From Cryptomeria japonica (taxonomy: Eukaryota; Streptophyta; Pinopsida; Cupressales; Cupressaceae): a DNA stretch of 64,000 bases. Below the pieces are notes generated by a model that was given only the letters and a program-made list of their open reading frames with translations, searched no databases and was not told the origin of the DNA. Shown piece by piece: positions 1 to 12,572 of the stretch. The position numbers and the translations under genes are program-made. The stretch covers positions 61,726 to 125,725 of the forward strand of contig NW_026729254.1 in assembly GCF_030272615.1 (NCBI RefSeq). The letters are read 5' to 3'. Position 1 is the first letter of the stretch. Every line of letters begins with the position of its first letter.

Positions 1-2393
1 TCTTTTGTGCAGATTTAAATTAGATTAAAAAGTAGATTTATATTTTTTTACTAACTTGTTTTTTGAAGTTGGTTTTAAAAATGAATTCACTTTTTATTTT
101 GGTTTAAAATTAACTTCACATTTCAAATTTGGGCTTTTAAAAAAAGAATCACACATTTGTTTGGGGCTCTTAAAAAGAATTTCATTGTTCCAAGGTAAAA
201 AGAACCACAAACTTACACAAAAACAACTTTATTTATTTATTTATTTATTTATTTTTTTGCAAGTTAGGAAACAAACTTCGTTTTGGTGCTTAAATAAACA
301 AGGCAAAATTTATTTCTTGCATCAAGATAAAACTCACAATCCACACTTCCATTTTTGGTGCAAATAAAATTCACAATCAACTTGTCTCATTTTTAAAGCA
401 ATTTTACTTCATGCAAACGTATTTTTCATTAAGTTGACCAGGATTTTCAAATTCTAGTTTACTCAAGCAATTGCCTTTGAAAATTAAAAAGAACACCATG
501 ATTGTTGGAGCAACATCTTCAAATAGTTAGATCACATTGCAATGATAGATTAAAAAGAACAAGTGTTTTTCGTGTTTGGCACACTTGTGCAAAGAGTTGG
601 TCGAGTGGTCCTACTTCTAACACACACTATCCTCTCCCTTGACTTTCGTGGTCCTAGGTGCAAGAGAAAAGTGTTAGTAACACTCAAAATTTTATCTTTT
701 TAAGAGAGGCCTGCCAAGAGACACATCACTCTTGGGAACGACCTCAAGCGGTAAATCCTTCGAGCCGCTATAGAAATCAGGTGTGAGCGAAAGTTGTAGC
801 CTTGGGTATAGCTGTTCCTACAGTGTAACTGGCCGAAAGGACAAATGGGCCCCACCACCAGTTACAAGGCTCTTAAGTGAGTCACTGCAGAATGAACTTA
901 TGTCCAAAAACATCGAACATGACTAAACACATTTAAGTAGTAGCCCACTCGTTCTATTGATTGAGGATATTTGAGATATATTTTAGTGCAAGAGCATAGA
1001 TGGTTTTTCTCCCAAGATACTCACCATACATATTTCCTTGAGTAAAAACATAGCTTTTTGAAAAGTCACTTGTGGCTTGATAAAAGTGGTGACTCCCCCA
1101 TCATAGGGATCATCTATTTGTTATGCTCGTGCAAGACTTAGTATATCACATCCTTACCTGCCAAGGCGGGATTCATAAGGTATGTAGTACCAAAGTCGAA
1201 GAAATATCAAGATGTGGGCTAAATTTATCACAACTGGCCATTTGACCTTAGGGATAAAAAGTGTTTGAAGTGTGTTCGTTTTAAAGACCAAGTGCAAATT
1301 GAGCCGACTTCAGGCTTTGAAAATACACCTTAAAATACATCTAAAGGAAGGGTCAAAAACAAGTCCAAGGATTGGGTTGATCTAGACCCATACTCATTTG
1401 TGCCTTTGAGGCAACATTCTTGTGTTTGTGTGCTTGCTTTGTTTTCTTGTCAAAGAAAAATCAGAAAATCAATCCCAAAAACATAGTATTCATGCAACAT
1501 TTCTCAAAAACAAACAAAAATACCAAAAACAAAGTGCAAACAACAAAGAGACAAATTTTATGACCATTCTTCACATCTTGCGAAAGAAGAAGCATCATCA
1601 GAATATCAACTTGAAAAGGAGACCATTAAGCTCAAAGGCTTTGATCAAAAGGAGGAACTTCTTCTATCTCAATAGACAAATCTTTGTCTCACATAGAGTC
1701 TTTCTAGATCGCATGTGTCTATACCTTCAAGGTAAAACAAACGAGTTTGATTCAGAATCATTGAATCGTAGAGCTTTTATGCAATATAGAGCTCTGAGTT
1801 ATCACAAAAATCAAGGAGGAAAGATTAATCCCAACTTCTTCCCAAACGTCTGCATCACCTAGAACACAGCTCGAGAAATACCACCAACACCTGAAAGGGA
1901 AGAGATAGAGTTTGTCCCATTTGTAACACAAAGTTTTTATTGAAGTTGAAAACATTTTCATCCATCATCTCACTCATACATCATCACTTCATCATCAATC
2001 CATCCCAAAACTCTCAAAACATTAAGAGGTTCTTGTCCCAAATTCTCTTTTAGATATTTCTTGAAATCAAACACATCACATCACTTTTTAGATTGTTTCT
2101 ACATCTAGGATAAGCTCATCCTAAGAGACACATCTACGCAGGTTAAAACTAGTTCATGAGTGAATCCTCTCATTGCTAGGTAGTCAAAATCTGTAACACG
2201 TCTCAGATTTCTCTACACCTTATCACATCCAAACTTATCAAACAAACAAGCAATTCAAAGAAGGAATTTCGATTACATCTACCTTAAAGTGCTAGAGATC
2301 CCCATACAACACAAATCACCAACCATCAATCTTTCATTTCATCACCAACTCATCATCATCTTCAATCAACTTCAACACAAACTTGCAAACAAA
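1..2393 (+). other. Retrotransposon 5' leader (untranslated, no primer binding site seen)
   Basis: This stretch precedes gag in the Tat-type element. It has many stops in all frames. A 146-codon open frame at 1422-1862 is lysine/asparagine rich, matches nothing I recognise, and is probably chance. A (TTTA)n run lies at 225-256. Long leaders of 2 kb or more before gag are usual in Tat/Ogre-type elements. The 5' LTR is not visible: no part of this leader resembles the 3' LTR at 12118-13965, apart from a weak match of the first bases (around tttgtgcaga) to the LTR end around 13962. Confidence 0.6.
225..256. repeat. (TTTA)n microsatellite
   Basis: About seven tandem TTTA units followed by a T run inside the retrotransposon leader. 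Confidence 0.85.
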
Positions 2394-3971
2394 ATGGCTC
2401 AAACCCGATCACGATCAAGGCAACGAGAAATAGAAATTGAGGAAGAAGAGGACAACCTCAATGAATTTCAAGAAGCACTTGGAGGAAATGTGAATGACGA
2501 AAACCCAAGTACTCCCACTCCTTCAACAATCGAAAGGGTTCAGCATAACCCTCATTTTAACAGATTATTTGATGAAATACTAAGGAGCAATGCGGATGCT
2601 CACTTCTTAAAACTCGCTCAAGAAGGAGCCAAACTCCCCTCGGAATTTGATCTTGCCCAATTAAGACAAGCATCAGAAAGACAAAGTCGCCATGAGGAGG
2701 AAAGGCGTAGAGATCCCATCAGATATAACATCCCTCGAGGTAACCCACCACCTCCTCCTCCAAATGAAATGGAGATGTTGCGGCAACAAGTCGAGAATCT
2801 CGCCCAACAACTTCATAGTGGTGTTAAGACCAATCAATTTTCACTTAACGACATCTGTCCCTATCTGTTTGATAGGAATCTTTATATGCCACCCTTTCCA
2901 CGCGGGTTCGAAACACCCAAATTTGAAAAATATAGAGGAAAGGGGGATCCCCGTGATCATGTCCGAGAATTTCATTCCGCTTGTCTTGAAGTGGCATATG
3001 AAGACACCTACCTAATGCGCCTTTTTCCCCAAAGCTTGGGAGGAACAACCACATCATGGTTTTCCCGACTACCAGGTGGCATTAGAACATTTGAGGAACT
3101 CATCCAGAAGTTCCTATCTCATTACTCTTATAACATTGAACGCGACATCACCATGGCTGATCTATGCAATACCAAACAAAAACCAGGTGAACTATTCTCT
3201 GTATTCCTGCAACGATGGCGCCAAATGTCTAGCAGACGTTCTCTTCAGTTACCTGAATGAGAACTAGTGGAAATTTTCATTTCCAACTTAAATGAAGAAA
3301 TGGAATTTCACTTGGATGTCAAAGACACAGACTCTTTTAACGATATGATCATCAAGGGTTTAAAATGTGAAAGGGCACTCATCAAGAAAGGACTCATCAA
3401 AATCTTTAATGAACCAAAAGATGGTCCTCGCCCGCACTTCAATAGTGATAAACCAAACTTCTGGAACAAGGATAAGAATATCGTCAACGATGGGGTTGTG
3501 GATGCTCGAACTATCCAAAATGCACAACCTGTGGTTCGGTTTGCAGGACAAAATCCTCCACCTCAGAATAACACAAATGTTCCTTCCAATCAAGGTCGCA
3601 TCACGTCTCATGATGAACCAAGACCTCGTCAGCAAAAAAAAAAACGAACATACACTCCCTTAGGGGAACCCATTGAAGCAGTGTTGCGACAACTCCTCTC
3701 TCAAAATTTGGTCACTCTACCTAAGCTATCAAACTATGAGCCTCAAGTCAAACCAGCATGGTGGAGAGATACTGAACACTGTGAATTCCATCAAGGAAGA
3801 GGACACAAGACAAGTAATTGTCACCGATTGAAAGATCTCATTCAGGATCTTATTGATCGAGGAGAAATTGAAATTGAAGGACATGACCCAAAAACAACCA
3901 ATAATGATCATCTGATGTTCAAAAATCCACTTCCATCACAAGATCAAAGGGATCCTTCCACTTCCAGATGA
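2394..3971 (+). pseudogene. gag: gag polyprotein region of Tat-type retrotransposon, two in-frame stops
   Basis: Capsid protein of the retrotransposon, which would package its RNA in cytoplasmic particles. I chose the ATG at 2394 (MAQTRSRSRQ) because it opens a basic, then acidic N-terminus typical of these Gags; the frame is open upstream to 2289 but that stretch looks non-coding. The retrotransposon-gag domain lies around 2850-3360 (FPRGFETPKFEKYRGKGDP). A modified zinc knuckle, C-E-F-H followed by G-H and C, is at about 3778-3825. A TGA at 3258 splits the gag domain, and the frame resumes without shift to another TGA at 3969. In intact relatives the frame continues into protease, so both stops are lesions rather than gene ends. 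Confidence 0.88.
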
Positions 3972-5792
3972 GGCACTGATACCACTGATTATACGCAGGC
4001 TGCGTATAACTACACTGTAAATCACCTGTATGATGCTAGTGAACAAATTGCAACTATCACCTTCAAAAATCCCACCTCAAATTGCAATGTTGTTACACGT
4101 CGTGGCAAGGTCACAATAAAGGCAGCTCCACAAGGCACCACCTCCATCCCAAAGCAGTACAATCTTGTGGAACAATTAGACAAAACCCCTGCACTTATAT
4201 CCATTTTGGAGCTTTTACGTCTGTCACCCTCTCATAAAACAATCTTGGATCAAGCACTCCAAGAGGCGTCAGTCCCTACAAACCTGAACACGGACCAATT
4301 TCAAGCCATGGTTGGAAATCTAAAGTCATCACCTTGTCTCAATTTTTCCGAAAGTGACAACTCTTCTTTCCAACAACCTCATAATGCTTCGCTACACATT
4401 GAAGGCTTTATCAACCAACACAGGATCAAGCGAGTCTTGATAGATAATGGAGCAGGCCTAAACATTTGTACACTACAGTTGGTCATAGCATTGGGATATG
4501 CAATAGAATCAGTGGATCCTCGCAAGAAGATCACCATCAAGGCCTATGATGATGCAGAGCGTTCATCCAAAGCAGCTGTGGTACTACCAATCCGAGTGGG
4601 CCCTGTGGTAAAGCACATCATCTGTCAGGTTTTGGACCTTCCTCTGCCATATAATCTATTATTAGGGAGACCTTGGATACATGCCATGTAAGCTGTTCCA
4701 TCTACCTACCATCAATGTATCAAGTTCCCACATAACGGTACAAAGATCACAATCCTGGGCGATGCAAATCCCTTTGCATTTTGCCATAATATCAGCCATC
4801 AACCAGAAATTACTGTTCCTAATAATAGGGAAGCCATTTCCTCCACATCATATGTAAGTCCTGCCTCTCTTGCCAGTTCGAACACCCCTATACCCAAGAA
4901 AGAAAAGCTTAAGATGAAAGTAGCAGAGGAAGGTCCTGGGGAATACAACTTGAGTCAACTCTTTTGTGTGGGAAAAATGCCCACTTCTCCTAGAACTCAT
5001 GGTAAACCACAGCAGGTACTCCAGCAACCACTAAACATACCAGCATGTGCTTTGACACCTTTCATTCTTGGAAAGAGTCAAGAGGAAGAAACACAAGATG
5101 AGGACCTGGCAGAATGGATCTATAAAGATCCCATCACCATTGATAAACCACGAGTTACGCTTCCTATAGAACAGTATGGCAAAGGTCTCCTCATTATGCA
5201 AAGAATGGGGTATGATGGTCAAAGTGCTTTGGGATATTGAAAACAAGGACGACATGAACCCCTGCTGCCGGAATTCAAGCCCAAAGGTAATACAGGCCTC
5301 GGCTTTGAAAAAGAGATCTTTCCTAAACTCAAGTTCAAAGGAAAACCCAGCAAACCATTTTGTCCACCTACTGCAAAGCGGGCACCTTTCATAATCAAAG
5401 CACCCTCAAGCACCATCCCAACTACCCCACCGAGGCTCAGAATCCCAACACAACTATCACCAATGCCAATCATCCCACCAATTGAACCAGTAATCCCATC
5501 AGCAACACCATTAGCAGCAGCAACTGTATCAGAACCCGCAGCAGCATCTATGGCACTAGCAGTTCCAGTAGAAGCAACTAAGTCAATATTACCGATACTC
5601 CCTGTACCCTATTCTTTTATCCCCATCAATCTTCCTTTAACACCGATCATTACAAAGGTACATCAACCAATCACACCTGCGGTATTTAACTCAAAGGACA
5701 TCCCAGTATGGTATAGTAATCGGATGCTGGAAAGTGATTCAGAGACTGACTCACATGAGTGGGAATTTGATTCTGTACAGCTTAACACTTAA
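3972..5792 (+). pseudogene. Protease and G-patch-like segment of retrotransposon pol, interrupted
   Basis: Same frame as gag. An aspartic protease (retropepsin fold) is at about 4350-4688: the catalytic motif is IDNGAGLNI at 4438-4464 and the family's LLGRPWIHAM block ends at a TAA at 4689. It would cleave the Gag-Pol polyprotein. Downstream a G-patch-like stretch (GLLIMQRMGYDGQSALG, about 5188-5237) is stopped by TGA at 5238; the glycine-rich continuation is still readable in frame after it. A proline/alanine-rich linker follows and ends at TAA 5790. A G-patch next to protease is known from several retroelements, including plant Tat-like ones. The three stops mean no functional product. Confidence 0.82.
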
Positions 5793-8588
5793 GATGAGGA
5801 AGACACATCACCACCTCCACCACGCAAAGATATCCTTATTTACGGAGAAGCACAGATAAAGACCACTTGGGTTCCTGAGCTGGAAACGTCTTCCACAGAC
5901 CCTACGTTTCATCCTACGCCTGATTCTGACAGGGAGAGTACCATTAACGACCTTCACCATAATGTCTTAACCCTCACTGATATATCTAACGCACTTAACC
6001 TAATGGATGAAGTAATGCCCATTATCCACCCTGAACTCATCGAATGGAACCAACCAAATCCCCCATGTCTTGACCTCTTCCAAAACGATGAGGTTATCAT
6101 TGACTTTTTGGAATTAAGGGATAATCTACCAAGCGGGGATCACAAAGCTGGATTCGCCATTGAACTTAATAGCGCAGCATACTTCGGGGCGAATGCCAAA
6201 CCTTTCAGCTGCAAAAATATAACAATAAAACATGGATCTACCAGTGAAAACCACACTGTGGCACTATTTGATCCGACTAAAGTAAAAAGAAAGAGCGTGT
6301 CCAACAGTGGAAACCTCTCTGAGGCACCTGAGGATGAAGGGTTTGACATCCTCCCTGCTAGTACACAACAGGAACGATCAACGATTCTCATCGAGGAAAC
6401 CAAAGAATACAATGTGGGGACTCTTGAAAATCCTCATATCATACATCTGGCATCTCTTCTCACTCCAGAGGAACAACCTAAATTTATAGAGTTCTTCCAG
6501 AAGCGTCAGATCAACTTTGCATGGTCATATGCAGACATGCCTGGGCTTGATCCTGATTTAGTCATGCATCACCTCACCATAGCAGAAGGAGCCAAACCTG
6601 TCAAGCAGAAGCTTCGTAAGATGCATCCCCAGATTGCAGTGCTAGTCAAAACAGAACTCAAGAAACTCCTAGATGTTGGTTTCATTAGGCCAATTGATTA
6701 TGCAGAATGGATCTCCAACATTGTGCCTGTCGGCAAACCAAAAGGGGGCATCCGCATTTGTACTGACTTCAGAGATCTGAATAAGGCATGTCCTAAGGAT
6801 GACTTTCCCCTACCAAATATCGACATCATAGTGGATCTAACAGCAGGACATGCGATGCTTTCACTCATGGATGGCTTTTCCGGCTACAATCAGATAAAGA
6901 TCGCACCCGAAGATCAACATAAGACTGCCTTCACATGTCCATGGGGCACATACTGCTGGAATGTAATGCCTTTTGGTCTAAAGAATGCAGAAGCGACCTA
7001 TCAAAGAGCAATGACCACCATCTTCCATGACATGATGCATACTATGATGGAAGATTATGTGGATGACTTACTAGCAAAATCACTTACTAGAGAAGGACAT
7101 CTCCACATCTTAGATCAAATCTTTGATAGATTGGAACAATATCATGTTCGACTCAACCCAAAGAAATGTGTCTTTGGAGTGACCTCCGGGAAGCTTCTAG
7201 GATACATTGTCTCAAGCAAAGGCATTGAGGTCGATCCAGCAAAGGTTAAGGCAATAATGGACATGCCACCTCCAAAGAATATCAGTCAGCTAAGGACATT
7301 ACAAGGGCGGCTTCAATCCATCCGAAGATTCATTGCACAATTGGCTGATAAGTGTCACCCATTCACACACTTGCTACACAAGAACATCCGCTTTCAGTGG
7401 GATGCCAGATGCCAACAAGCATTTCAGACGCTTAAAGACTATGTCATGAATCCACCATTGTTGATGCCACCAGATCCAAGTAGACCGTTGTTACTTTATA
7501 TCTCGGCAACAAGTACAACATTGGGTGTACTACTGGCACAACATAATGCAGAAGGCAAAGAATGTGCTATATACTACATCTCTCGCACACAGGTTGGCTA
7601 TGAACTCAATTACACACCTATTGAGCGAGCTTGCCTAGCAGTAATCTTAGCAGCCACTAAACTGAGGCACTATCTGTTGACACACAAGGTACAACTCATC
7701 GCAAAGATTGATCCACTCAAGTATTTACTCAGCAAAGCAGCATTGACAGGTCGCTTGGCCAAATGGGTAATGATTCTAAGTGAATTTGACATCGAGTATG
7801 TGGACCGTAAAGCTATCAAAGGGCAGGTCATTGCAGATCAGTTGGTCGATGCACCACTCATAGGCGATCATCCCCTCATTTCCAATTTTCCAGATGAAGA
7901 GATATTCATGATCACAGAAGAACAACCATGGAAACTATATTTTGATGGTTCATACACTAGGCACGGCTCAGGGGCAGGCATTTTGTTTATCACACCTCAA
8001 GGTGATAGCATCCCGAAGTCTTACAGGCTCACATTTCCATGCACAAACAACATAGTAGAGTATGAGGCTTTGATCACAGGACTCAGGTTAGCCGTACAAT
8101 GGAAATTACAAGAACTACAAGTATATGGCAATTCCCAACTAGTCATTCGACAAGCAACAGATGAATATCAGACCAAAGATGATAAACTCATGCCATATAA
8201 GCAAATGGTGGACACTCTAAAGACATCATTTACTACTATCACTTTTGAGCAGATACCAAGAGATCAGAATCGAGTTGCTGACGCTATGGCTACCATCACA
8301 TCTCTCCTAGATCTTCCACAACATTCAACATGCTACGAGTTCTTGGTAGAACAACTTTGGATCCCCGCTTATGATATCCCTGAATCCGAGATGATATGTC
8401 ACCTTGTTGGTTCTGAATCCCCATGGTACGGTGAGTTCTACACCTATCTTCGCGATCATACCCTTCCTCCCAACCAATTGAATAACCAACGAAAAACCTT
8501 CATTCGCCAAACTGCTCGATATACCATTATTGCCGAAACCCTATACCGACGTAGTCTTGATGGTACTCTCCTTCGATGTCTGGAATAA
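5793..8588 (+). pseudogene. pol: Reverse transcriptase with two RNase H domains (longest open block of pol)
   Basis: Open from 5793 to TAA 8586, the best-preserved part of the element (861 codons from the ATG at 6003). It would copy the RNA genome into DNA. RT domain: PIDYAEWISNIVPVGKPKGG at about 6690-6750, then LSLMDGFSGYNQI, and the catalytic YVDD at 7056-7067. A first RNase H/connection domain runs about 7430-7770 (LLLYISATSTTLG), with acidic residues already degenerate, as is common in this lineage. A second, archaeal-type RNase H begins at WKLYFDGSY (7929), with its first Asp at codon 648. The usual second catalytic Asp in the GDSQLV-type block is Asn here (GNSQLV, AAT at 8130). The dual RNase H is the strongest evidence for Tat. 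Confidence 0.93.
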
Positions 8589-9680
8589 GGTGAGATAACA
8601 AAGGCTTTGGAAGAGGTACATCAAGGAATTTGCGGGACTCATTCAAGTGGCCCATCACTCGCCAAGAAACTCCTGCGAGCTGGATATTATTGGCCATCTA
8701 TGGAAAAGGATTCCTACTACTTTGTCAGAAAATGCAAGAAATGTCAAGTTCATGGCAACCTGATACATGCACCAGCTCAGGAACTACAACCAATCACGAC
8801 ACCATGGCCTTTCTGTCAATGGGGCCTTGACCTTGTGGGTAAGATTCATCCATCTTCATCCAATGGCCATAAATTCATTATTACCGCTACCAAATATTTC
8901 ACAAAGTGGATCGAAGCTGTTCCACTTACCCAAGTCACCGGCAAGCAGATCGCCTCATTCATCCTCAACTACATCATCTGCCGGTATGGTGTACCCATGT
9001 CCATCATCACAGATAACGATCTTCCTTTCAAAAATCAGGATGTCTGTGAGCTTTGTGAGAAATTTCATATCCAACATCGCTTTTCCACCCCCTATTACCC
9101 ACAAGGCAATGGTCAGGCTAAAGCATCCAATAAAAACATATTGAGAATCCTAAAGAAGACAGTCAATGATGCCGGTCGTGATTGGCATGTTCAATTGAAT
9201 CCAGCATTATGGGCATATCAAACTAGCATTCGAACCCCTACAAGTGCAACTCCTTATTCATTGGTCTATGGTGCAGAAGCTATCTTACCTATTGAGGTTG
9301 AGATACCATCATTACGAGTTTCCTTGCATAATCTCATCGATGATGAAGCATACAGAGTCTCACGTCTTCAGGACTTAGAGTTACTTGATGAGAAGCGACA
9401 AGCTGCATACAATCACCTCAAAGCCTATCAGTAGCGCATGAGTAGAAGCTACAATCACCGAGTTAGATCTCGTACATTTGAGGTAGGTGATCTTGTTCTT
9501 CGAGAGAATCCTCGCAACCAACCAAACAGAGAACATCAAGGCAATTTTGAATCAAATTGGCTCGGCCCATATGTTGTCACTGCTGTATTCGGGTCTGGGG
9601 CATATCAGTTGGCTACATCAGACGGAGAACCGCTCGCAGATCCAATCAATAGCATGCACCTCAAACGGTTTTATACCTAA
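8589..9680 (+). pseudogene. Integrase region of retrotransposon, internal stop and lost catalytic Glu
   Basis: Same frame as RT, separated from it by TAA 8586. It holds an HHCC zinc-binding N-domain (HQGICGTHSSG ... CKKCQ, 8626-8750), then the DDE core: Asp in GLDLVG (8829-8831), Asp in ITDND (9012-9014), and D-x35 further on, where Glu is expected, a Lys codon AAA at 9120-9122 (GQAKASNK). A TAG at 9432 separates the core from the C-terminal domain (9438-9680), which contains the FEVGDLVLRE and NWLGPYVV blocks and ends LKRFYT with no chromodomain. Integrase joins element DNA to the chromosome; with the Lys substitution and two stops this copy cannot. Confidence 0.9.
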
Positions 9681-9711
9681 GGTGTACAAGGCATCAGGCT
9701 CCCCTGCATAT

Positions 9712-9815
9712 TAGAAAATACCAAAAACATTCAGAAAAATGTCCTAAAGAAAATACCAAAAACATTCAGAAAAATGTCCTAAAGAAAATACAAAAACATT
9801 CAAAAAAAGTAAAGA
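9712..9815 (+). repeat. Tandem repeat, unit about 40 bp (ACCAAAAACATTCAGAAAAA type)
   Basis: Two near-identical units and a third partial one, each with AAAATACCAAAAACATTCAG and ATGTCCTAAAG, directly after the integrase stop. The core ACAAAAACATTCAAAAA also recurs in the array at 10124-10270, so the two arrays are related. Confidence 0.8.
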
Positions 9816-10123
9816 AAAATCATGCATCCAAATGGTGAACAACCACTCCAGTGGCACCTTGGGTAAGTACAATGGTGAAAACCTGGCAAACAGGTGCCAC
9901 TCGTAAAGGCAATGGCTCCAGTATCTTTCAGGCTCGTTGCGATCACATTCATACATACACACATCCATCCATCTAACCATGGCTAGTTATTTGATCTGTA
10001 ATCCAAGAAAGTACTTCATGCATCTGGCATCCCGCTTTTTCATAAATCATGTCCAACTTGGGGGCAATGCCCTTACAATCTAGATGATGGAAGTGGATTC
10101 TACATTACTGGTGATTCATTGGC

Positions 10124-10270
10124 AAAAACATTCAAAAATGTCTCGCAAAATACAAAAACATTCAAAAATGTCTCGCAAAATCCAAAAACATTCAAAAATG
10201 ACTCACAAAATCCAAAAAACATTCAAAAACTATTACACAAAATCCAAAAACATCGAAAAACCCATCGAAA
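10124..10270 (+). repeat. Tandem repeat, unit about 30 bp (CAAAAACATTCAAAAATG type)
   Basis: About five copies of a unit containing CAAAAACATTCAAAAATG and TCTCGCAAAATC, decaying toward the right. It creates two spurious overlapping open frames. The unit is related to the repeat at 9712-9815. Confidence 0.8.
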
Positions 10271-12103
10271 ATCACACAAAAACATGGCAACACCTTGTAC
10301 ATATTCATTCAAGCAGATGCAAAACCAACATTAACACAGTACTCACACAATGACCATTTATCAATCGACCACACAATCCACATCCAACAAATCAGAAACT
10401 GTCTTTAAAAACAAGGATGCATCCTTCCTTACCAAAACAAAGACAAAAGTGACGTTTTCTTTGATAAGAAAATTATGTTAAGCTATCAAATGCTTGGTTG
10501 ATTCATGAGTAATTCATTTGTTTATCTGTATCGGGATCTTTCAGCATTGTTTTGTATCGTTTGCGCATTATTTCCGATGAAGTTCTGGGGCATGTACTAA
10601 TGGTGTCTACGTGGGAAGTTCACTAGGCTACGTGATCTTATGCCAAATGCAATCATAGATCACTACGGCTTGCTGACTACAGCGTATACCTCGACCATAT
10701 GAGCATGAACCATTACCAAGGATCCTTATTCTTTATTCTTTATGTATATATTGTTTGTTTGCAGGTGCAATACTCTTCCTTTGGTTCCTCCTACCTCATC
10801 CAAACTGGATAAAGGTTTTTTATCTCTTAGTACGGTATGAACTTGTCTCAGGATATGATCAGCCTAAGATCAAGGAGGACGATCCAAGTCATGCATGAAT
10901 AGAGATAATCCTTGTCTGTTCCGCAAGCAACACTCTGGTTGACTTGATCCCTTATATCAAGTCGTTTGTATTAACTTGCTATATAAAATCCATGTAAGAA
11001 ATACTCTGGTCATCTTGAATCATTATGTCAAGATGCTTGTATTTTCTTACAACATTTTAAAGCTCAATGATGAAAATAGAGCACTATGGATCATCATTCC
11101 ATCTCATCTATATATACTGCATTTCGTTGCATTCCAACCATCCATACATTCATAATAGCTGCATATCATGCATACATAGTCATAATAATGCATACTCTAT
11201 TTTCCTCTTCTTCCATAGGAATGAGTCATAAGTCCTCCATATCTTCTATCTAACATCAAATCCCCCCTCACCCTCCCTATCTTGATCATCAACATCATCC
11301 TAATCCCTTCATCGCTTCCCATCCTCACTCATCCACAAAATTAAGCCAGTTACTCTGTCTACATAGGTACATCGACTCACACACACCTAGACTATCAACA
11401 GATACTCTGATCAAGTATCTTCGGGTCTCAACAGGTAATCGATTATGGTAATCCTAGACTACATCAAGCATTTATCACAATGACGTAGTCTCAACAGGGC
11501 TGCCATGATTCCCCACAACCATCCATCACACGCACACACTATTAATTGATCAACCAATCAAACACAATCCACCGGACAATTACCTCAATTGTCTACGTCT
11601 CAACGAGTATTTTACTTCATATACCTTGACTTCATCAGGCAATTACATCAATTGTCTAAGTCACATCAGGTCACTTTGATTCACTTACTCAGACTTTATC
11701 ATGTCCAAGCGACCAACTGACATCCACTGTCACACTTTGACTTGACTGGGGCAATTAAACCGATTGCACCAGATTGTCCAAACAATTTTGATCAATTGTA
11801 TAGCATCAATCCAAACCCCACACTACATCTGCTATGTATCTCTTGCATGACCTCAGGGTACTCGTTGGCTTGTTGTTTCTTCATATTCAATCCATTTTCT
11901 CCCATTCTTTCATCATTAGTTCTAATTTCTTCTATTCTACCTCCCCTCCGCTTTTCATTCTTTTTCGAGAGATCGCCCGATTTTTCAAAAAAATTCGGCC
12001 CATCTCTCGAGGGGGCATACCACCCATTAAATTTACATTTTATGGGGCATTTCTTCACACCTATTTTTCTTTCTTTGAAACGACGCGATAAACTGCACCG
12101 TCT

Positions 12104-12117
12104 CAAAGAGGGGCAAA
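12104..12117 (+). promoter_or_regulatory. Polypurine tract (plus-strand primer) of retrotransposon
   Basis: The sequence AAAGAGGGGCAAA lies immediately before a TG that opens the LTR. Position and composition fit the primer for plus-strand DNA synthesis. Two other G-rich spots (near 10059 and 10584) were considered; this one is preferred because the following TGTAG start is shared with a second LTR-like sequence at 32824. Confidence 0.65.
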
Positions 12118-12411
12118 TGTAGTTACATAAATCTGTCCACTTAATTAAATGAATACTTAGTATTTATTTGATTATTTAACCATCAATTAATAATTAATTA
12201 AATTAATATTTAATAAATTCATCTTAACCCTCTTCTCCTATTAATTAAATAAATTATTCAATTTATTTGATTTAATTCACTTAACCAAATTCATACCATT
12301 AATTAAATAAATAAATCACATTTGTTTAATTAAATCTTCTCTCACATTTAAATAAATTAATATTTATTTAAATCCCCCAAAATCCCACCTCTCACATTTA
12401 AATAAATAAAT

Positions 12412-12572
12412 CATTTATTTAAATCACCTTTATCCTCCACCCACTTGTATTTTCCTACAAAAGCAAGTTGCACAATTATTTTAAATAAATAATTTATTTA
12501 AATCACCTTTATCCTCCACCCACTTGTATTTTCCTACAAAAGCAAGTTGCACAACTATTTTAAATAAATTAT
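12412..12572 (+). repeat. 79 bp tandem duplication inside the LTR U3
   Basis: Two successive copies, period 79, of a segment containing CCTTTATCCTCCACCCACTT and CTACAAAAGCAAGTTGCACA, nearly identical. Confidence 0.9.

Larger units (their letters stand above)
9681..12117 (+). other. Retrotransposon 3' spacer between pol and 3' LTR
   Basis: A 2.4 kb non-coding region between the integrase end and the polypurine tract. It contains two blocks of tandem repeats (9712-9815 and 10124-10270), then AT-rich and pyrimidine-rich unique DNA. Short open frames at 11742-12122 and 11834-12091 overlap each other and a minus-strand frame; none resembles a known protein. Long 3' spacers are usual in Tat-type elements, which sometimes carry an extra ORF here; I see no convincing one. 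Confidence 0.6.

Noticed and set aside
1422-1862. 146-codon frame in the retrotransposon leader
   Set aside because: Lys/Asn/His-rich without motif; Tat-type leaders sometimes hold an extra ORF, but nothing here supports it.
3258-3260. Programmed stop-codon readthrough in gag
   Set aside because: The stop lies inside the gag domain, not at the gag-pol border, and six more in-frame stops occur; random lesions explain it better.
10054-10066. AACTTGGGGGCAA as the polypurine tract
   Set aside because: The sequence after it does not begin with a TG-initiated LTR-like segment, while the site at 12104 is followed by a start shared with a second LTR.
10084-10353. Lys-rich frames at 10084-10353 and 10119-10334
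   Set aside because: They are translations of a 30 bp tandem repeat.
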